Part shown: positions 8,775-18,373 of the stretch, in pieces
Position numbering within the stretch: position 1 is the first letter of the stretch
Layout: every line of letters starts with the position of its first letter
Assembly: GCA_002296185.1 (NCBI GenBank)
Contig: DBHM01000011.1
Location: 39,207 to 90,561 of the forward strand
Length of the DNA: 51,355 nt
Direction of reading: 5' to 3'
Origin: Alphaproteobacteria bacterium UBA828
Lineage (GTDB): Bacteria; Pseudomonadota; Alphaproteobacteria; UBA828
Translations under genes and position numbers: made by a program
Notes under the pieces: generated by a model
Told to the model about the DNA's origin: nothing
Database searches by the model: none
The model's input: only the letters and a program-made list of their open reading frames with translations

Positions 8775-9840
8775 TTTGTGGAGAATATCTCGAAGCATCC
8801 TTTTTTTTAGGGAAAGAAGATTATCTCCTATTACTCGCCGGCGTCTTGCAAATTTCAAAGCTAATAGGAGAGGCTATATTTCTCTTTGGATATTCTTAGT
8901 GCTTTTTCTATTTAGTCTTTTTTCTGAATTTATTGCCAATGATAAACCTCTTGTTGTCCACTACAAAGGAGATACCTATTTTCCAATCTTTAGTACCTAT
9001 AGCGAACAAACTTTTGGCGGTGAATTTCAAACAGAAGCAGATTACCGTGACCCTTATGTTAAAGATCTAATTAATGAAGAAGGTTGGATATTATGGCCAT
9101 TAATACCCTATAGTTATACGACTATTAATTATGATCTTCCTCAGCCTGCACCATCTCCTCCAACTTTAGATAACTGGCTTGGGACAGATGATCAAGGCAG
9201 GGATGTTTTGGCTCGTGTTATATATGGGTTCAGAATCTCAGTAGTATTTGGTCTAACACTTACATTAATAAGTTCTCTAGTAGGTATAGCAGCCGGAGCA
9301 ATTCAAGGATATTTTGGCGGTTGGATAGATCTTGGACTGCAACGATTTATAGAGATTTGGTCAGGGTTACCGCAGCTTTTCCTATTTATAACTTTAGCTG
9401 CTATTATTGAGCCTAGTTTTTGGTTAATTCTCTCTCTAATGTTACTATTCCAGTGGATGGCTCTTGTGGGTGTTGTTAGAGCTGAGTTTCTTAGGGTTAG
9501 AAATTTTGATTATATAAGAGCAGCAAGGGCATTAGGGGTAAGAGATTCTACTATTATAGTACGTCATGCATTACCTAATGCTATGGTCTCAGCTCTAACT
9601 TTTCTCCCCTTTATTTTGAACGGATCTATTACTACGCTTACAGCACTTGATTTCTTGGGATTTGGGTTGCCAGCTGGATCACCTTCTTTGGGTGAGCTAC
9701 TGCAGCAGGGCAAGTCTAATCTTCAGGCTCCATGGCTTGGTTTTACTGCATTTGCTGTTATCGCTCTAATGTTAAGTCTATTAATATTTGTGGGTGAAGC
9801 AGTAAGAGATGCGTTCGATCCTCGAAAGCTGTTGGGATAA
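8767..9840 (+). CDS. yejE: ABC peptide importer permease YejE
   Basis: Second permease of the Yej importer. I take ATG 8767 (357 residues), preceded by GAGAGGCGAG and overlapping the yejB stop; an upstream TTG at 8734 is open but has no better signal. The segment RRLSPITRRRLANFKANRRG, just before the first membrane helix, is typical of YejE. The large periplasmic loop after helix 1 and the docking loop RAARALGVRDSTIIVRHALP fit the family. It ends six bases before yejF. Confidence 0.93.
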   Translation: MFSLWRISRSILFFRERRLSPITRRRLANFKANRRGYISLWIFLVLFLFSLFSEFIANDKPLVVHYKGDTYFPIFSTYSEQTFGGEFQTEADYRDPYVKDLINEEGWILWPLIPYSYTTINYDLPQPAPSPPTLDNWLGTDDQGRDVLARVIYGFRISVVFGLTLTLISSLVGIAAGAIQGYFGGWIDLGLQRFIEIWSGLPQLFLFITLAAIIEPSFWLILSLMLLFQWMALVGVVRAEFLRVRNFDYIRAARALGVRDSTIIVRHALPNAMVSALTFLPFILNGSITTLTALDFLGFGLPAGSPSLGELLQQGKSNLQAPWLGFTAFAVIALMLSLLIFVGEAVRDAFDPRKLLG

Positions 9841-9846
9841 TTATAG

Positions 9847-11451
9847 ATGCAGCCTTCTAATAAAAAACTTATTTCGGTTAAGGACCTTTATGTCACTTTT
9901 AATTCTGGAAAGAAAAAGACAGAGGCGGTAAGGGGCGTAACTTTAAATATCAATAAAGGTGAAACAGTCGCTTTAGTGGGCGAAAGTGGTTCTGGGAAAT
10001 CAGTTACTGCACTCTCCTTAATGCAATTACTACCCTATCCTTTAGCTCAACATCCAAGTGGGAGCATTAAACTAGATGGTAAAGAAATAATTGGTGCTAA
10101 TAAAAAAACTATCAGAGAGATTAGAGGTAATCGTATCTCTATGGTTTTTCAGGAGCCTATGACTTCACTAAATCCACTCCACTCAATTGGAAGGCAGGTT
10201 GCGGAGGCATTAATAGTTAACAAGGCTCTGCGTAAGTCCGAGGCGTGGAGGGAAGCGCAGAAGCTTTTAAAATTAGTTTCACTGGGAGCTGCTTCAGAGA
10301 GAATGAATGCATACCCTCATGAGCTTTCTGGTGGTCAGAGGCAGCGCGTAATGATTGCTATGGCGCTATCTTGTAGCCCTGATTTATTGATTGCAGATGA
10401 GCCAACGACAGCTTTAGATGTAACTGTTCAAGCTGAGATTCTCGAATTATTGAAAGACCTTAAGAAGCGTCTTGCGATGTCTATGCTTCTCATTACTCAT
10501 GATTTAAATATTGTTCGTGGATTATCGGATAGAATGTATGTGATGAAAGACGGTCATATACTTGAAGAGGGAATAACTTCTTTGGTGTTTTCCTCACCTA
10601 AAAGTGAATATACAAAATTATTAATAGATTCTGAGCCTAAGGGTGTACCTTTACTGCCACCATCTGATTCCCGTGAAGTTATTAGATGTGACAGTTTGAG
10701 AGTTTATTTTTCTAAAAAATCTGGAATATTTCGTAGACATGATAGGTCTATTAAAGCAGTAGATGATGTGTCCTTAGTAGTTAAAGAGGGGCAAACAGTT
10801 GGGGTGGTGGGAGAGAGCGGATCAGGAAAAACAACTTTGGGTCTTGCGTTGCTTAGACTCCAGCAAAGTTCAGGGAATATAGTTTTTCAGGGAACAGTTA
10901 TCAGCAAAAAAGGATTTAGGGCTATGCGGCCGTTGCGGCGTGATATGCAGATAGTATTTCAAGATCCTTTTAGCTCTTTGAGTCCAAGAATGTCAGTCTC
11001 TGAAATTATAACCGAGGGTATGTTAGTCCATGGAATTGGAAAAAATCGTTCAGAACGAGAGCACCTTATTGTAAATTCCCTAAAAGAGGTTTCTGTTGAC
11101 CCCGATGTTCGTAACCGATACCCCCACGAATTTTCTGGCGGCCAAAGACAAAGAATAGCTATAGCCAGAGCTCTTGCTCTAAAACCAAAATTCATGGTTT
11201 TGGATGAGCCTACCTCATCGCTTGATATGACTGTTCAAATGCAGATAATTGACTTGCTTAGGGAGCTGCAGGAACGAAGGAGGCTAGCATATTTATTTAT
11301 TAGTCACGATCTGAGAGTGATACGTGCACTTTCTCATGAGGTGATAGTTTTAAAGGATGGGATTGTTTTAGAAAGAGGGTCCAGTGAGAAAATCTTTAAT
11401 CAGCCTACTCATGATTATACAAGGAATCTAATCTCAGCTGCATTAAATTGA
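9847..11451 (+). CDS. yejF: ABC peptide importer ATPase YejF (two fused ATPase domains)
   Basis: Provides both ATP-binding domains of the Yej importer in one 534-residue chain. Domain 1: Walker A GESGSGKS at 45-52, signature LSGGQRQRV, Walker B LLIADEPT. Domain 2: Walker A GESGSGKT at about 321-328, signature FSGGQRQRI, Walker B FMVLDEPT. Both are intact, so two active sites are expected. Last gene of yejABEF. It ends 19 bases from the converging dapE, with no clear intrinsic terminator between them. Confidence 0.94.
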   Translation: MQPSNKKLISVKDLYVTFNSGKKKTEAVRGVTLNINKGETVALVGESGSGKSVTALSLMQLLPYPLAQHPSGSIKLDGKEIIGANKKTIREIRGNRISMVFQEPMTSLNPLHSIGRQVAEALIVNKALRKSEAWREAQKLLKLVSLGAASERMNAYPHELSGGQRQRVMIAMALSCSPDLLIADEPTTALDVTVQAEILELLKDLKKRLAMSMLLITHDLNIVRGLSDRMYVMKDGHILEEGITSLVFSSPKSEYTKLLIDSEPKGVPLLPPSDSREVIRCDSLRVYFSKKSGIFRRHDRSIKAVDDVSLVVKEGQTVGVVGESGSGKTTLGLALLRLQQSSGNIVFQGTVISKKGFRAMRPLRRDMQIVFQDPFSSLSPRMSVSEIITEGMLVHGIGKNRSEREHLIVNSLKEVSVDPDVRNRYPHEFSGGQRQRIAIARALALKPKFMVLDEPTSSLDMTVQMQIIDLLRELQERRRLAYLFISHDLRVIRALSHEVIVLKDGIVLERGSSEKIFNQPTHDYTRNLISAALN

Positions 11452-11470
11452 GGATTAAAGTATTTCTGTT

Positions 11471-12625
11471 CTATAAGAAGAACTTCTTCAAAATATCAAG
11501 ATATATTGCCGACAGCATTTCAAGCTCTTTTAGTGAGACATTCTCGTCAATTTTGTGCATAGTTTTTCCTGAAAGTCCAAACTCTATTACTGGGCAGTAA
11601 TCTTTGATAAAACGAGCATCAGAGGTGCCCCCACTGGTGGATAATACTGGATCTTTCCCTGTAATCTGGTTAACAGATTTAGAAATTATCGAACTAAATT
11701 CACCTTGATTATTAATGAAAGCTTCCCCAGTTATATCGGTATCCAGAGTAAAATCCTTGGTTATCTCCTGAAACCCATCATTAATCATTTCGACTAGAGA
11801 GCTACCTGTATGTAGGTCGTTAAACCTTACATTGAATTTTGCTTGGGCTTTAGAGGGGATAACATTATGGGCAGAATTACCAATATCAATACTTGTAACC
11901 TCTATATTTGAGGGTTCAAAATGATCGGTACCGTTGTCTAAAGAGATGGAAGTAAGCCAACCGAGCATTGAAATTAGTTTTGTAACAGGGTTATCTGCAA
12001 GGTGAGGATAGGCAGCGTGCCCCTGAGTTCCTGAAACTATTAAGTTTGCGTTTAGGCTACCGCGTCGGCCAATTTTGATCATATCGCCAAGTTCTACTGG
12101 ATTTGTAGGCTCACCGACTATACAGGCATCAATTTTATGATTATTTGATTCTATCCATTTAAGCACTTTCTTCGTACCGTTAATAGCTGGTCCTTCTTCA
12201 TCTCCAGTAATTAAAAGGCTTATAGAACCATCAGGATTTTTGTTTTCAGATTCCTCTAAATATCTAGATAGTCCTGCGACAAATGCAGCTATTGCTCCTT
12301 TCATATCTACTGAGCCGCGTCCATATAGATTACCTTGGTGAACAGTTGCTTCAAATGGTGAAAATGTCCAAGACCCTAGATCCCCTACTGGAACAACATC
12401 AACATGCCCGGCAAAACATAAATGAGGTCTATTGGAGCCCAGACGTGCAAAAAGATTATCTACATCTTGTGTTCCTGGTTCAGAAAATGGCAACCTCCAG
12501 CATTTAAAACCAAGCGAAGTAAGGGCGGAAGAGATTATCTCTAAGGCCCCTTCATTTTTTGGCGTTATGCTTTTGCAGCGAATTAATGCTTGGGCAAGCC
12601 CTAAGGGGTCAGAAAAATTGTTCAC
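11471..12625 (-). CDS. dapE: Succinyl-diaminopimelate desuccinylase
   Basis: M20-family zinc hydrolase that removes succinate from N-succinyl-LL-diaminopimelate to give LL-diaminopimelate, the DapF substrate. Metal ligands H74 and D76 lie in FAGHVDVVP; GRGSVDMKG follows, and the catalytic acid region is TGDEEGPA. The GTG start at 12625 has GGTAGGTG before it and lies five bases after the dapD stop. The 384 residues are of usual length. Its paralogue argE (30879-32066) shares the fold; the dapD neighbour and DapE-type motifs separate the two. Confidence 0.94.
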   Translation of the reverse strand: MNNFSDPLGLAQALIRCKSITPKNEGALEIISSALTSLGFKCWRLPFSEPGTQDVDNLFARLGSNRPHLCFAGHVDVVPVGDLGSWTFSPFEATVHQGNLYGRGSVDMKGAIAAFVAGLSRYLEESENKNPDGSISLLITGDEEGPAINGTKKVLKWIESNNHKIDACIVGEPTNPVELGDMIKIGRRGSLNANLIVSGTQGHAAYPHLADNPVTKLISMLGWLTSISLDNGTDHFEPSNIEVTSIDIGNSAHNVIPSKAQAKFNVRFNDLHTGSSLVEMINDGFQEITKDFTLDTDITGEAFINNQGEFSSIISKSVNQITGKDPVLSTSGGTSDARFIKDYCPVIEFGLSGKTMHKIDENVSLKELEMLSAIYLDILKKFFL

Positions 12626-12630
12626 CTACC

Positions 12631-13476
12631 CTAGCTCCGTAATAGTTCATTGATTGAGGTTTTGGATCTAGTTTTTGCATCAACCTGTTTCACAATAACG
12701 GCACAATAAAGATTTGGACTCATGTTAACTTCTTTATCAGTTTTATTTGGTAATGTTCCTGGGACAACTACTGAATACGGCGGCACACGACCATAAATTA
12801 CTTTCCCAGAATCTCTGTGAATAATTTTAGTAGATGCTCCAATATAAACTCCCATAGACAATACTGAGCCTTGTTCAACAATTACTCCTTCAGCAACTTC
12901 ACTCCTGGCGCCAATGAAGCAATCATCCTCAATAATTACTGGGCTTGCTTGTAGAGGTTCTAAAACACCTCCAATACCTGCTCCTCCAGATATATGACAA
13001 TTTTTTCCAATTTGTGCACAACTACCGATGGTTGCCCATGTATCAACCATAGTTCCTTCATCAACGTAAGCGCCAAGATTAACAAAAGAAGGCATTAAAA
13101 CTACGCCCGGTGCAATATAAGCTGAATGTCGAACTATAGAGCCCGGTACGGCGCGAAATCCAGAGCTACGGAAACTTTCCTCATCCCAATCTAAAAATTT
13201 TGATTTAACTTTGTCAAACCAATGAGAATTTTCACCGGGCCCACCAGAAATTTTAGCCATATCATTTAATCGAAAGGATAGGAGGACAGCTTTTTTTAAC
13301 CATTCATTGACTATCCACTCACCATTTTTTTTCTCAGATACCCTAAGTTTTCCATCATCTAAAAGTTTTAGAGTTGTTTCAATGGATTTACGAGTCTCTC
13401 CATCCGTATGATGTGAGATTGATTCTCTTTTTTCCCATGCCATTTCTACATTTTGCTTTATATCTGTGATATCCAA
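12631..13476 (-). CDS. dapD: Tetrahydrodipicolinate N-succinyltransferase
   Basis: Transfers succinyl from succinyl-CoA to tetrahydrodipicolinate, the step that commits to the succinylase branch of lysine synthesis. The 281 residues have an N-terminal helical domain and, from about residue 110, a left-handed beta helix of hexapeptide repeats (GAYVDEGTMVDTWATIGSCA). The motif GGVLEPLQASPVIIEDDCFI is characteristic of DapD. ATG at 13476. It forms an operon with dapE, with two -35-like elements upstream. Confidence 0.96.
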   Translation of the reverse strand: MDITDIKQNVEMAWEKRESISHHTDGETRKSIETTLKLLDDGKLRVSEKKNGEWIVNEWLKKAVLLSFRLNDMAKISGGPGENSHWFDKVKSKFLDWDEESFRSSGFRAVPGSIVRHSAYIAPGVVLMPSFVNLGAYVDEGTMVDTWATIGSCAQIGKNCHISGGAGIGGVLEPLQASPVIIEDDCFIGARSEVAEGVIVEQGSVLSMGVYIGASTKIIHRDSGKVIYGRVPPYSVVVPGTLPNKTDKEVNMSPNLYCAVIVKQVDAKTRSKTSINELLRS

Positions 13477-13517
13477 GTTTATCTCCCGGTTTTTCTGCCG
13501 TTAATAGAACTACTTTA

Positions 13518-13545
13518 AGATTAATGAGCTTCTATTTCTAGTCAA
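13518..13545 (-). promoter_or_regulatory. Possible promoter of dapDE
   Basis: Read on the minus strand, TTGACT (13540-13545), 16 bases, then TAATCT (13518-13523). A second, better -35-like TTGACA lies just upstream (13556-13561) but has no convincing -10 partner. Weak prediction. Confidence 0.3.
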
Positions 13546-13582
13546 TGATACCGTATGTCAACTGTACAAGTATATATAATTA

Positions 13583-14266
13583 CTAGATAAATAAAGAGTT
13601 TATCCACTCGGGCAGGTTGTTTGTTTCGTGATCGGCTGTGACTCCCTCACTATCTGGAAGGGCCCAATCTCCATTGTTTTTTATCCAAACAGCCTTCATT
13701 CCCATTTGCATAGCTGGTCCAAGGTTTCGAAGAATATCTTCAAAGAAAATAGACTTATTTGGATCGAGGTTATATTTCTTTATTATTAGATCGTAAGGCT
13801 TTTGGTACGGCTTAGGTATAAATTCCGCATCAATAATATCAAAAATATTAGGAAAAAACTTATCTATTCCAAGTTGGTTAGTTACTTTTTTTGCATAAGC
13901 TGCATCGGCATTAGTAAAAATCAATCTTTGACCTTCAATTTTCTCTAATGCTTCAATTAGTCTAGAATCGGGTTGAAGGGGCGAGAAATCAATATCGTGG
14001 ACAAAATCTAAGAATTCATATGGATCTACCGAGTTCTCTAGCATGAGCCCTCTTAATGTTGTCCCATGATCAAAAAAATATTGTTTTTGAAGGACACGTG
14101 CATCCTCAAGGGGGATACTAAGGTAATTTGAGACAAAAATTCCTATACGTTCACTGATTTGATCAAAAAGGTGAGATGTCGAGGGATAGAGTGTGTTATC
14201 TAGATCAAATATCCAAGTATCTATAGAGGATACTGATAACTTTTCACTATAAGAATTTTTTTCCAT
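13583..14266 (-). CDS. HAD-family hydrolase, probable pyrimidine 5'-nucleotidase
   Basis: Haloacid dehalogenase-type phosphatase. Motif I FDLDNTLYP carries the catalytic aspartates; motif II is FTNAD, and motif IV is FFEDILRNLGPA. The FDLDNTLYP form with a mainly helical cap matches the pyrimidine 5'-nucleotidase branch (YjjG/Sdt1-like), which hydrolyses UMP or CMP and modified pyrimidine nucleotides; the actual substrate is inferred. I choose ATG 14266 (227 residues); a TTG at 14287, overlapping the argB stop, would add seven residues. Neither start has a good ribosome site. The place between argB and dapD is common in alphaproteobacteria as I recall. Confidence 0.85.
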   Translation of the reverse strand: MEKNSYSEKLSVSSIDTWIFDLDNTLYPSTSHLFDQISERIGIFVSNYLSIPLEDARVLQKQYFFDHGTTLRGLMLENSVDPYEFLDFVHDIDFSPLQPDSRLIEALEKIEGQRLIFTNADAAYAKKVTNQLGIDKFFPNIFDIIDAEFIPKPYQKPYDLIIKKYNLDPNKSIFFEDILRNLGPAMQMGMKAVWIKNNGDWALPDSEGVTADHETNNLPEWINSLFI

Positions 14267-14273
14267 TAAGTGT

Positions 14274-15206
14274 TCATTCAGAATCAATTGTTAAATTTTG
14301 ATCAAGCATCATTGTGCCAGTGCCGTGCTGAGTAAATATTTCTAGCAGTAATACATGTGGTACTCTACCATCCAATATATGGGCTGCAGCTACATTATTG
14401 TTTATAGCATCTAGGCAAGTTTCTACTTTTGGTATCATTCCGTCTTTAATTACCTTATTTCTGATAAGTTCTTCTGCTGTTTCAGCGTCAATCTTATTAA
14501 TAATTTCTGAATTTAGTCCCATTACACCTGGAACATCGGTCATCATTATTAGTTTTGCTGCCGACATAGCTGAAGCTATAGCTCCTGCACAAGTATCCGC
14601 ATTTATATTATAAGTGTTACCATCCACTCCAAGACCAATAGGGGCTATGACTGGTATTATATCAGCAAAAATAAGTTCTTCCAAAACTGTAGTATTAATA
14701 GTCTTGGGTTTTCCAACAAATCCAAGATCAGGATTTTTGTTTGGTTCCTCATAATAGTTTTTATGAATAAGTTTCTCACATTGAATTAAATTACCATCTT
14801 TTCCAGATAATCCTAATGCTATTCCTCCTGCTAAACCAATAGAACTAACAATATCTTTATTTATAGATCCCGATAACACCATTTCAGCAATTTCTATAGT
14901 TTTGGCGTCTGTAATTCTCAATCCATCTATGAAGTTGGTTTTTATACCTAATTGATCAAGCATTCTGTCTATTTGAGGTCCTCCACCATGAATTATAATA
15001 GGATTAATTCCTACATGTTTTAGTAGCACTACATCTCTAGCAAAGTTTAATGAAAGTTCTTCATCAACCATTGCGTGGCCGCCAAACTTAATTACAAAAG
15101 TTTCTCCAGAAAACTCTTTGAGATAAGGCAGGGCCTCAGAAATAGTTTTTGCTGTTCGTAGCCATTCTTTCATTGCAATATCACTAGTTTTATTATCATT
15201 AGACAT
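14274..15206 (-). CDS. argB: Acetylglutamate kinase
   Basis: Phosphorylates N-acetylglutamate, the second step of arginine synthesis. I start at ATG 15206 (310 residues, MSNDNKTSDIAMKEWLRTAK), ten bases after engB; a longer open frame running into engB has no family support. KFGGHAM (40-46) and HGGGPQID (73-80) bind phosphate and acetylglutamate, and NINADTCAG near the C-terminal third fits the nucleotide site. The N-terminal helix of about 30 residues before the kinase core is typical of arginine-inhibited hexameric ArgB, so feedback control by arginine is likely. Confidence 0.95.
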   Translation of the reverse strand: MSNDNKTSDIAMKEWLRTAKTISEALPYLKEFSGETFVIKFGGHAMVDEELSLNFARDVVLLKHVGINPIIIHGGGPQIDRMLDQLGIKTNFIDGLRITDAKTIEIAEMVLSGSINKDIVSSIGLAGGIALGLSGKDGNLIQCEKLIHKNYYEEPNKNPDLGFVGKPKTINTTVLEELIFADIIPVIAPIGLGVDGNTYNINADTCAGAIASAMSAAKLIMMTDVPGVMGLNSEIINKIDAETAEELIRNKVIKDGMIPKVETCLDAINNNVAAAHILDGRVPHVLLLEIFTQHGTGTMMLDQNLTIDSE

Positions 15207-15216
15207 AATTAATACT

Positions 15217-15900
15217 CTATATGCTTTCGGTCGAGACAGCCAGGGCTGCCAGATGTGACCGTAAATAAGATATTCCATCTCCAGTCTTTGAACTTGATGC
15301 AATAACAGATGGGTAAGCTGCAGGTCTACTCTTTAAATCGTTCTCGCAGACTTTTTTCATATTTAGAACTGAATTAGGCTTAATTTTATCTGACTTTGTG
15401 AGAACAATAATGTAAGAAACAGCTGCCTCATCAAGCATATTCATAACAGAAATATCGCTTTGCATAGGGCCTCTTCTTGAATCTATTAGAAGACACGTTC
15501 GACGTAAGCTTGCTCGTCCTTTTAGGTAATTTTCAACTAAAGTAGTCCATTTTTTTATATTCACTTTTGGAGCTTTCGCATATCCGAAACCAGGTAAGTC
15601 CGCTATCATCATTGTATTGTTTAAGCAAAAAAAATTGATTTCCCTGGTTCGGCCGGGTGTGACTGAGGTTCTAGCAATATTTTTTCTTCCTGTAAGAGAA
15701 TTTATAAGACTAGACTTTCCAACATTTGAGCGACCGGCAAATGCAATTTCTGGCAAAGATGTATCTGGTATTCCAGCCAGATTAACTGCTCCAGTTACAA
15801 ATTTGCATTCTCTAGAAAATAGCATTCGACCATTTTTTAACGCTTTTTCCGAGATTTCCGTGATTTCACTCTGTTGGCTTTTTTCTTCTTGTCCGACCAT
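15217..15900 (-). CDS. engB: Ribosome biogenesis GTPase EngB (YihA/YsxC)
   Basis: Small GTPase needed for large-subunit assembly. G1 is GRSNVGKS (56-63), the G2 threonine region is TSVTPGRT, G3 is DLPGFGYAK, and G4 is TKSDK. ATG 15900 (227 residues) is supported by CAGGA upstream and by the pre-core segment NGRMLFSRECKFVTGA, which matches alphaproteobacterial EngB. This start lies inside yidC, giving an overlap of 64 bases in another frame. A later ATG at 15825 would avoid the overlap but lose part of that conserved stretch. Confidence 0.94.
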   Translation of the reverse strand: MVGQEEKSQQSEITEISEKALKNGRMLFSRECKFVTGAVNLAGIPDTSLPEIAFAGRSNVGKSSLINSLTGRKNIARTSVTPGRTREINFFCLNNTMMIADLPGFGYAKAPKVNIKKWTTLVENYLKGRASLRRTCLLIDSRRGPMQSDISVMNMLDEAAVSYIIVLTKSDKIKPNSVLNMKKVCENDLKSRPAAYPSVIASSSKTGDGISYLRSHLAALAVSTESI

Positions 15901-18095
15901 TTTGAATCCTGACCCGACTGTGTATCAGCAGAATCTTTCTTAACTCTGTTTGATTCATTGTTATCTTTTTTAGCAGAAATAGCAGCTTTTTGTTCTCTAC
16001 GTTGTTTTCGCGAAGTTTTAGGTGTCAAATCTTCTTCTGTCTCAACTTTTGAGGTCTTAGCTTTACGCCTTGCAGGCTTCTTGCCGCGGCGTTTAGCGTT
16101 TACTTTTCTATCAAAATCACGCTTGCGTTGTGCAAGTTTAGCATCTTGCTTTTTTCGCCTTTCTACAGCTTGCTCTCTAGCATCCTCACCTGTTTGCAAG
16201 ATACGGTCCCAAAATGTCTTCTTGCCACCGGAGGCCGCAGCTTGACGCTTTTTATCACTAGCCAGTTTAGCGTCAAGAGCAGCGATAGCTTTTTCGCGTT
16301 CTTTTCCAGTGCCTTCTTTTATAAGTTTTAAATACTCTGATTCTTTTTTGAGAGCAGCTTTGGTGACTCCCATTCTTCTCATAATAATCCACTGTTGAGC
16401 AATTGATAGAACATTATTCCATGTCCAATAGACAACTAACCCAGCAGGAAATTGACCAAATAAGAACAAAAATACAAATGGTAGTGCCATCATAATTTTT
16501 TGTTGAAGAGGATCAATTGGCTGAGGATTTAATTTCATTTGTAGCCACATAGTAATACCAAAAAGTATCGGCCAAACTCCTATCATAAGAAAGCTTGGTG
16601 CTCCCCAGTCAAAGTATCCAAAAACTGTTATTAATGCTGAGGGATCTGGTGCAGAAAGGTCGTCTATCCACCAAAAGAATGGGGCATGTCGCATCTCAAT
16701 CGTCACGAATAAAACACTATAGAGAGCAAAAAATACTGGTATTTGTACAAGTATTGGGAGGCAGCCAGCCAATGGATTAGCTTTTTCACGTCTATATAGC
16801 TGCATCATTTCTTGGTTTAATTTCTGTTTATCATCACCAAATCGCTCACGAAGTATTGCCATTTGCGGCTGAAGTTTTCGCATGCGGCTCATTGATGCAT
16901 AAGCCTTGTTTGCTAGAGGAAATAAAATAATTCTAACGCATATTGTCAGCAGAAGAATAGCGACTCCAAAATTTCCAGCCGCACTAAAGAAGAAGTCTAC
17001 GGCATAGAATAGTGGTTTTGATAGGAACCAAACAAAACCAAAGTCAACGGCATTATCAAAATTTTCAACACCAAGTTTCTCTTCATAGCTATCCAAAACT
17101 GATACTTCTTTTGCTCCAGAGAACAGATATGTAGTTACGCTGGATTTTTCTCCAGGATTGATAACTAGTGCAGCCTCTTCGATTAAATCAACCTGATATT
17201 GGTTTTGGTAGTTTGTCGCAGGGTTTTTGTGATGTGATTTAACCCGAATTGATCGATTTTGTTCTGGTATAAGAGCAGATAGAAAATATTTTGAGGTTAT
17301 TCCAAGCCATCCACTTTTTCCTGTAGCGCTGAAGCCATCTCCGTCTTCCAAATCTCCGTAGTCAGCCTCTAACTGTTGCTCTCCGACTCTTCCTAGGGCT
17401 CCATCCTGAAAAATACCCCAAGGCTTATAATAAACAGAGTCATCAAAAGGATCAAAGCGACGAAGTAGGGAATATGGGTGTAGTTTGATGGTTTCTGAGG
17501 TTTGATTTTTAACTCGTTGCACAACGGTAAAAGCAAATTCTCTATCAATACTTATTAATTTTTCAAATATTAGGCCGTTACCATTATTCCATGTTAATGT
17601 TATAGGCCTCTCAGGTGTCAGCGAGAGGTGGTTTGAAGACCAGAGAGTATCGCTAGTAGGAAGTATTGTTTTATCGTCAGGGTTACTATGGGTCCAACCA
17701 AACTGCGCAAAATATGGGGCCTTTGTCTGATCTGGTGAGAAAAGAACAATTTCTTCGCTGTCTTCTTCTACTGCTACTCGGTAGTCTTTAAGAGTAATAT
17801 CGTCTATTCTGCCGCCAAGTAGCGAAATTGACCCATGTAATCGTGGGGATTCTACTGTGACACGATTTGCTGATGTCCTCGCTTGTTCTCTTGTAATAAG
17901 TGACTTTGATTTTTTCTCTTCGTCTGTAATTTCTACTTCTACATCTTTGCTGGAGATTACTTGTTCATTCTTTATATTTTGCTGAGATGACGGAGTCCGT
18001 TCTGGAGTTGGAATAAGAAACTGCCAGCCAACTAGAATGAGCGCTATAAGGCCTATGGCTATAATAGTATTACGTTTATCTCCGCCTAGGAACAT
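15837..18095 (-). CDS. yidC: Membrane protein insertase YidC with long basic C-terminal tail
   Basis: Inserts and folds inner-membrane proteins, alone or with SecYEG. An N-terminal anchor (about 10-28) is followed by a large periplasmic domain (about 75-345) and the conserved five-helix core (about 355-575). R388 in TICVRIILFP matches the arginine of the hydrophilic groove. The protein has 752 residues against roughly 550-600 in most relatives. The excess is a tail of about 177 residues (576-752) dense in lysine and arginine, ending KSRKSRKKR, reminiscent of the ribosome-binding tail of mitochondrial Oxa1. The 3' end overlaps engB and the 5' end overlaps yidD by ten bases. Confidence 0.96.
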   Translation of the reverse strand: MFLGGDKRNTIIAIGLIALILVGWQFLIPTPERTPSSQQNIKNEQVISSKDVEVEITDEEKKSKSLITREQARTSANRVTVESPRLHGSISLLGGRIDDITLKDYRVAVEEDSEEIVLFSPDQTKAPYFAQFGWTHSNPDDKTILPTSDTLWSSNHLSLTPERPITLTWNNGNGLIFEKLISIDREFAFTVVQRVKNQTSETIKLHPYSLLRRFDPFDDSVYYKPWGIFQDGALGRVGEQQLEADYGDLEDGDGFSATGKSGWLGITSKYFLSALIPEQNRSIRVKSHHKNPATNYQNQYQVDLIEEAALVINPGEKSSVTTYLFSGAKEVSVLDSYEEKLGVENFDNAVDFGFVWFLSKPLFYAVDFFFSAAGNFGVAILLLTICVRIILFPLANKAYASMSRMRKLQPQMAILRERFGDDKQKLNQEMMQLYRREKANPLAGCLPILVQIPVFFALYSVLFVTIEMRHAPFFWWIDDLSAPDPSALITVFGYFDWGAPSFLMIGVWPILFGITMWLQMKLNPQPIDPLQQKIMMALPFVFLFLFGQFPAGLVVYWTWNNVLSIAQQWIIMRRMGVTKAALKKESEYLKLIKEGTGKEREKAIAALDAKLASDKKRQAAASGGKKTFWDRILQTGEDAREQAVERRKKQDAKLAQRKRDFDRKVNAKRRGKKPARRKAKTSKVETEEDLTPKTSRKQRREQKAAISAKKDNNESNRVKKDSADTQSGQDSKWSDKKKKANRVKSRKSRKKR

Positions 18096-18373
18096 GATGT
18101 TTTATTTCTTTCCATATTCCGGAATTTTTTTGACTTCAAATTTATTAATGGCTCTTCTGGCGCAGGGTCGTATCCATGGCCGCCAAATGGGTGACATCTT
18201 AAAAGTCTCCAAAAGATTAAGGCAATTGCATTAATGAGATTGTGTTTTTCAAGTGAATCTATGGCATATTGAGAGCACGAAGGATGAAAACGGCAGGATG
18301 GGACTAGCCAGGGAGAAATTACTAGCTGATACATCCGAATGCAAAGACGTAGAATCGCGCCAATCAAACTCAT
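18086..18373 (-). CDS. yidD: Membrane protein insertion efficiency factor YidD
   Basis: Small membrane-associated protein (95 residues) that aids YidC-dependent insertion. The signature CRFHPSCSQYAIDSL and the following RLLRCHPFGGHGYDPAP are diagnostic. Its ATG lies in an ATGA overlap with the rnpA stop, and its end overlaps the yidC start by ten bases, so rnpA, yidD and yidC are translationally coupled. Confidence 0.96.
   Translation of the reverse strand: MSLIGAILRLCIRMYQLVISPWLVPSCRFHPSCSQYAIDSLEKHNLINAIALIFWRLLRCHPFGGHGYDPAPEEPLINLKSKKFRNMERNKTSCS

Noticed and set aside
15207..15302. Longer argB start inside engB
   Set aside because: The extra 32 residues have no family match; ATG 15206 follows the engB stop by ten bases and gives the normal length.
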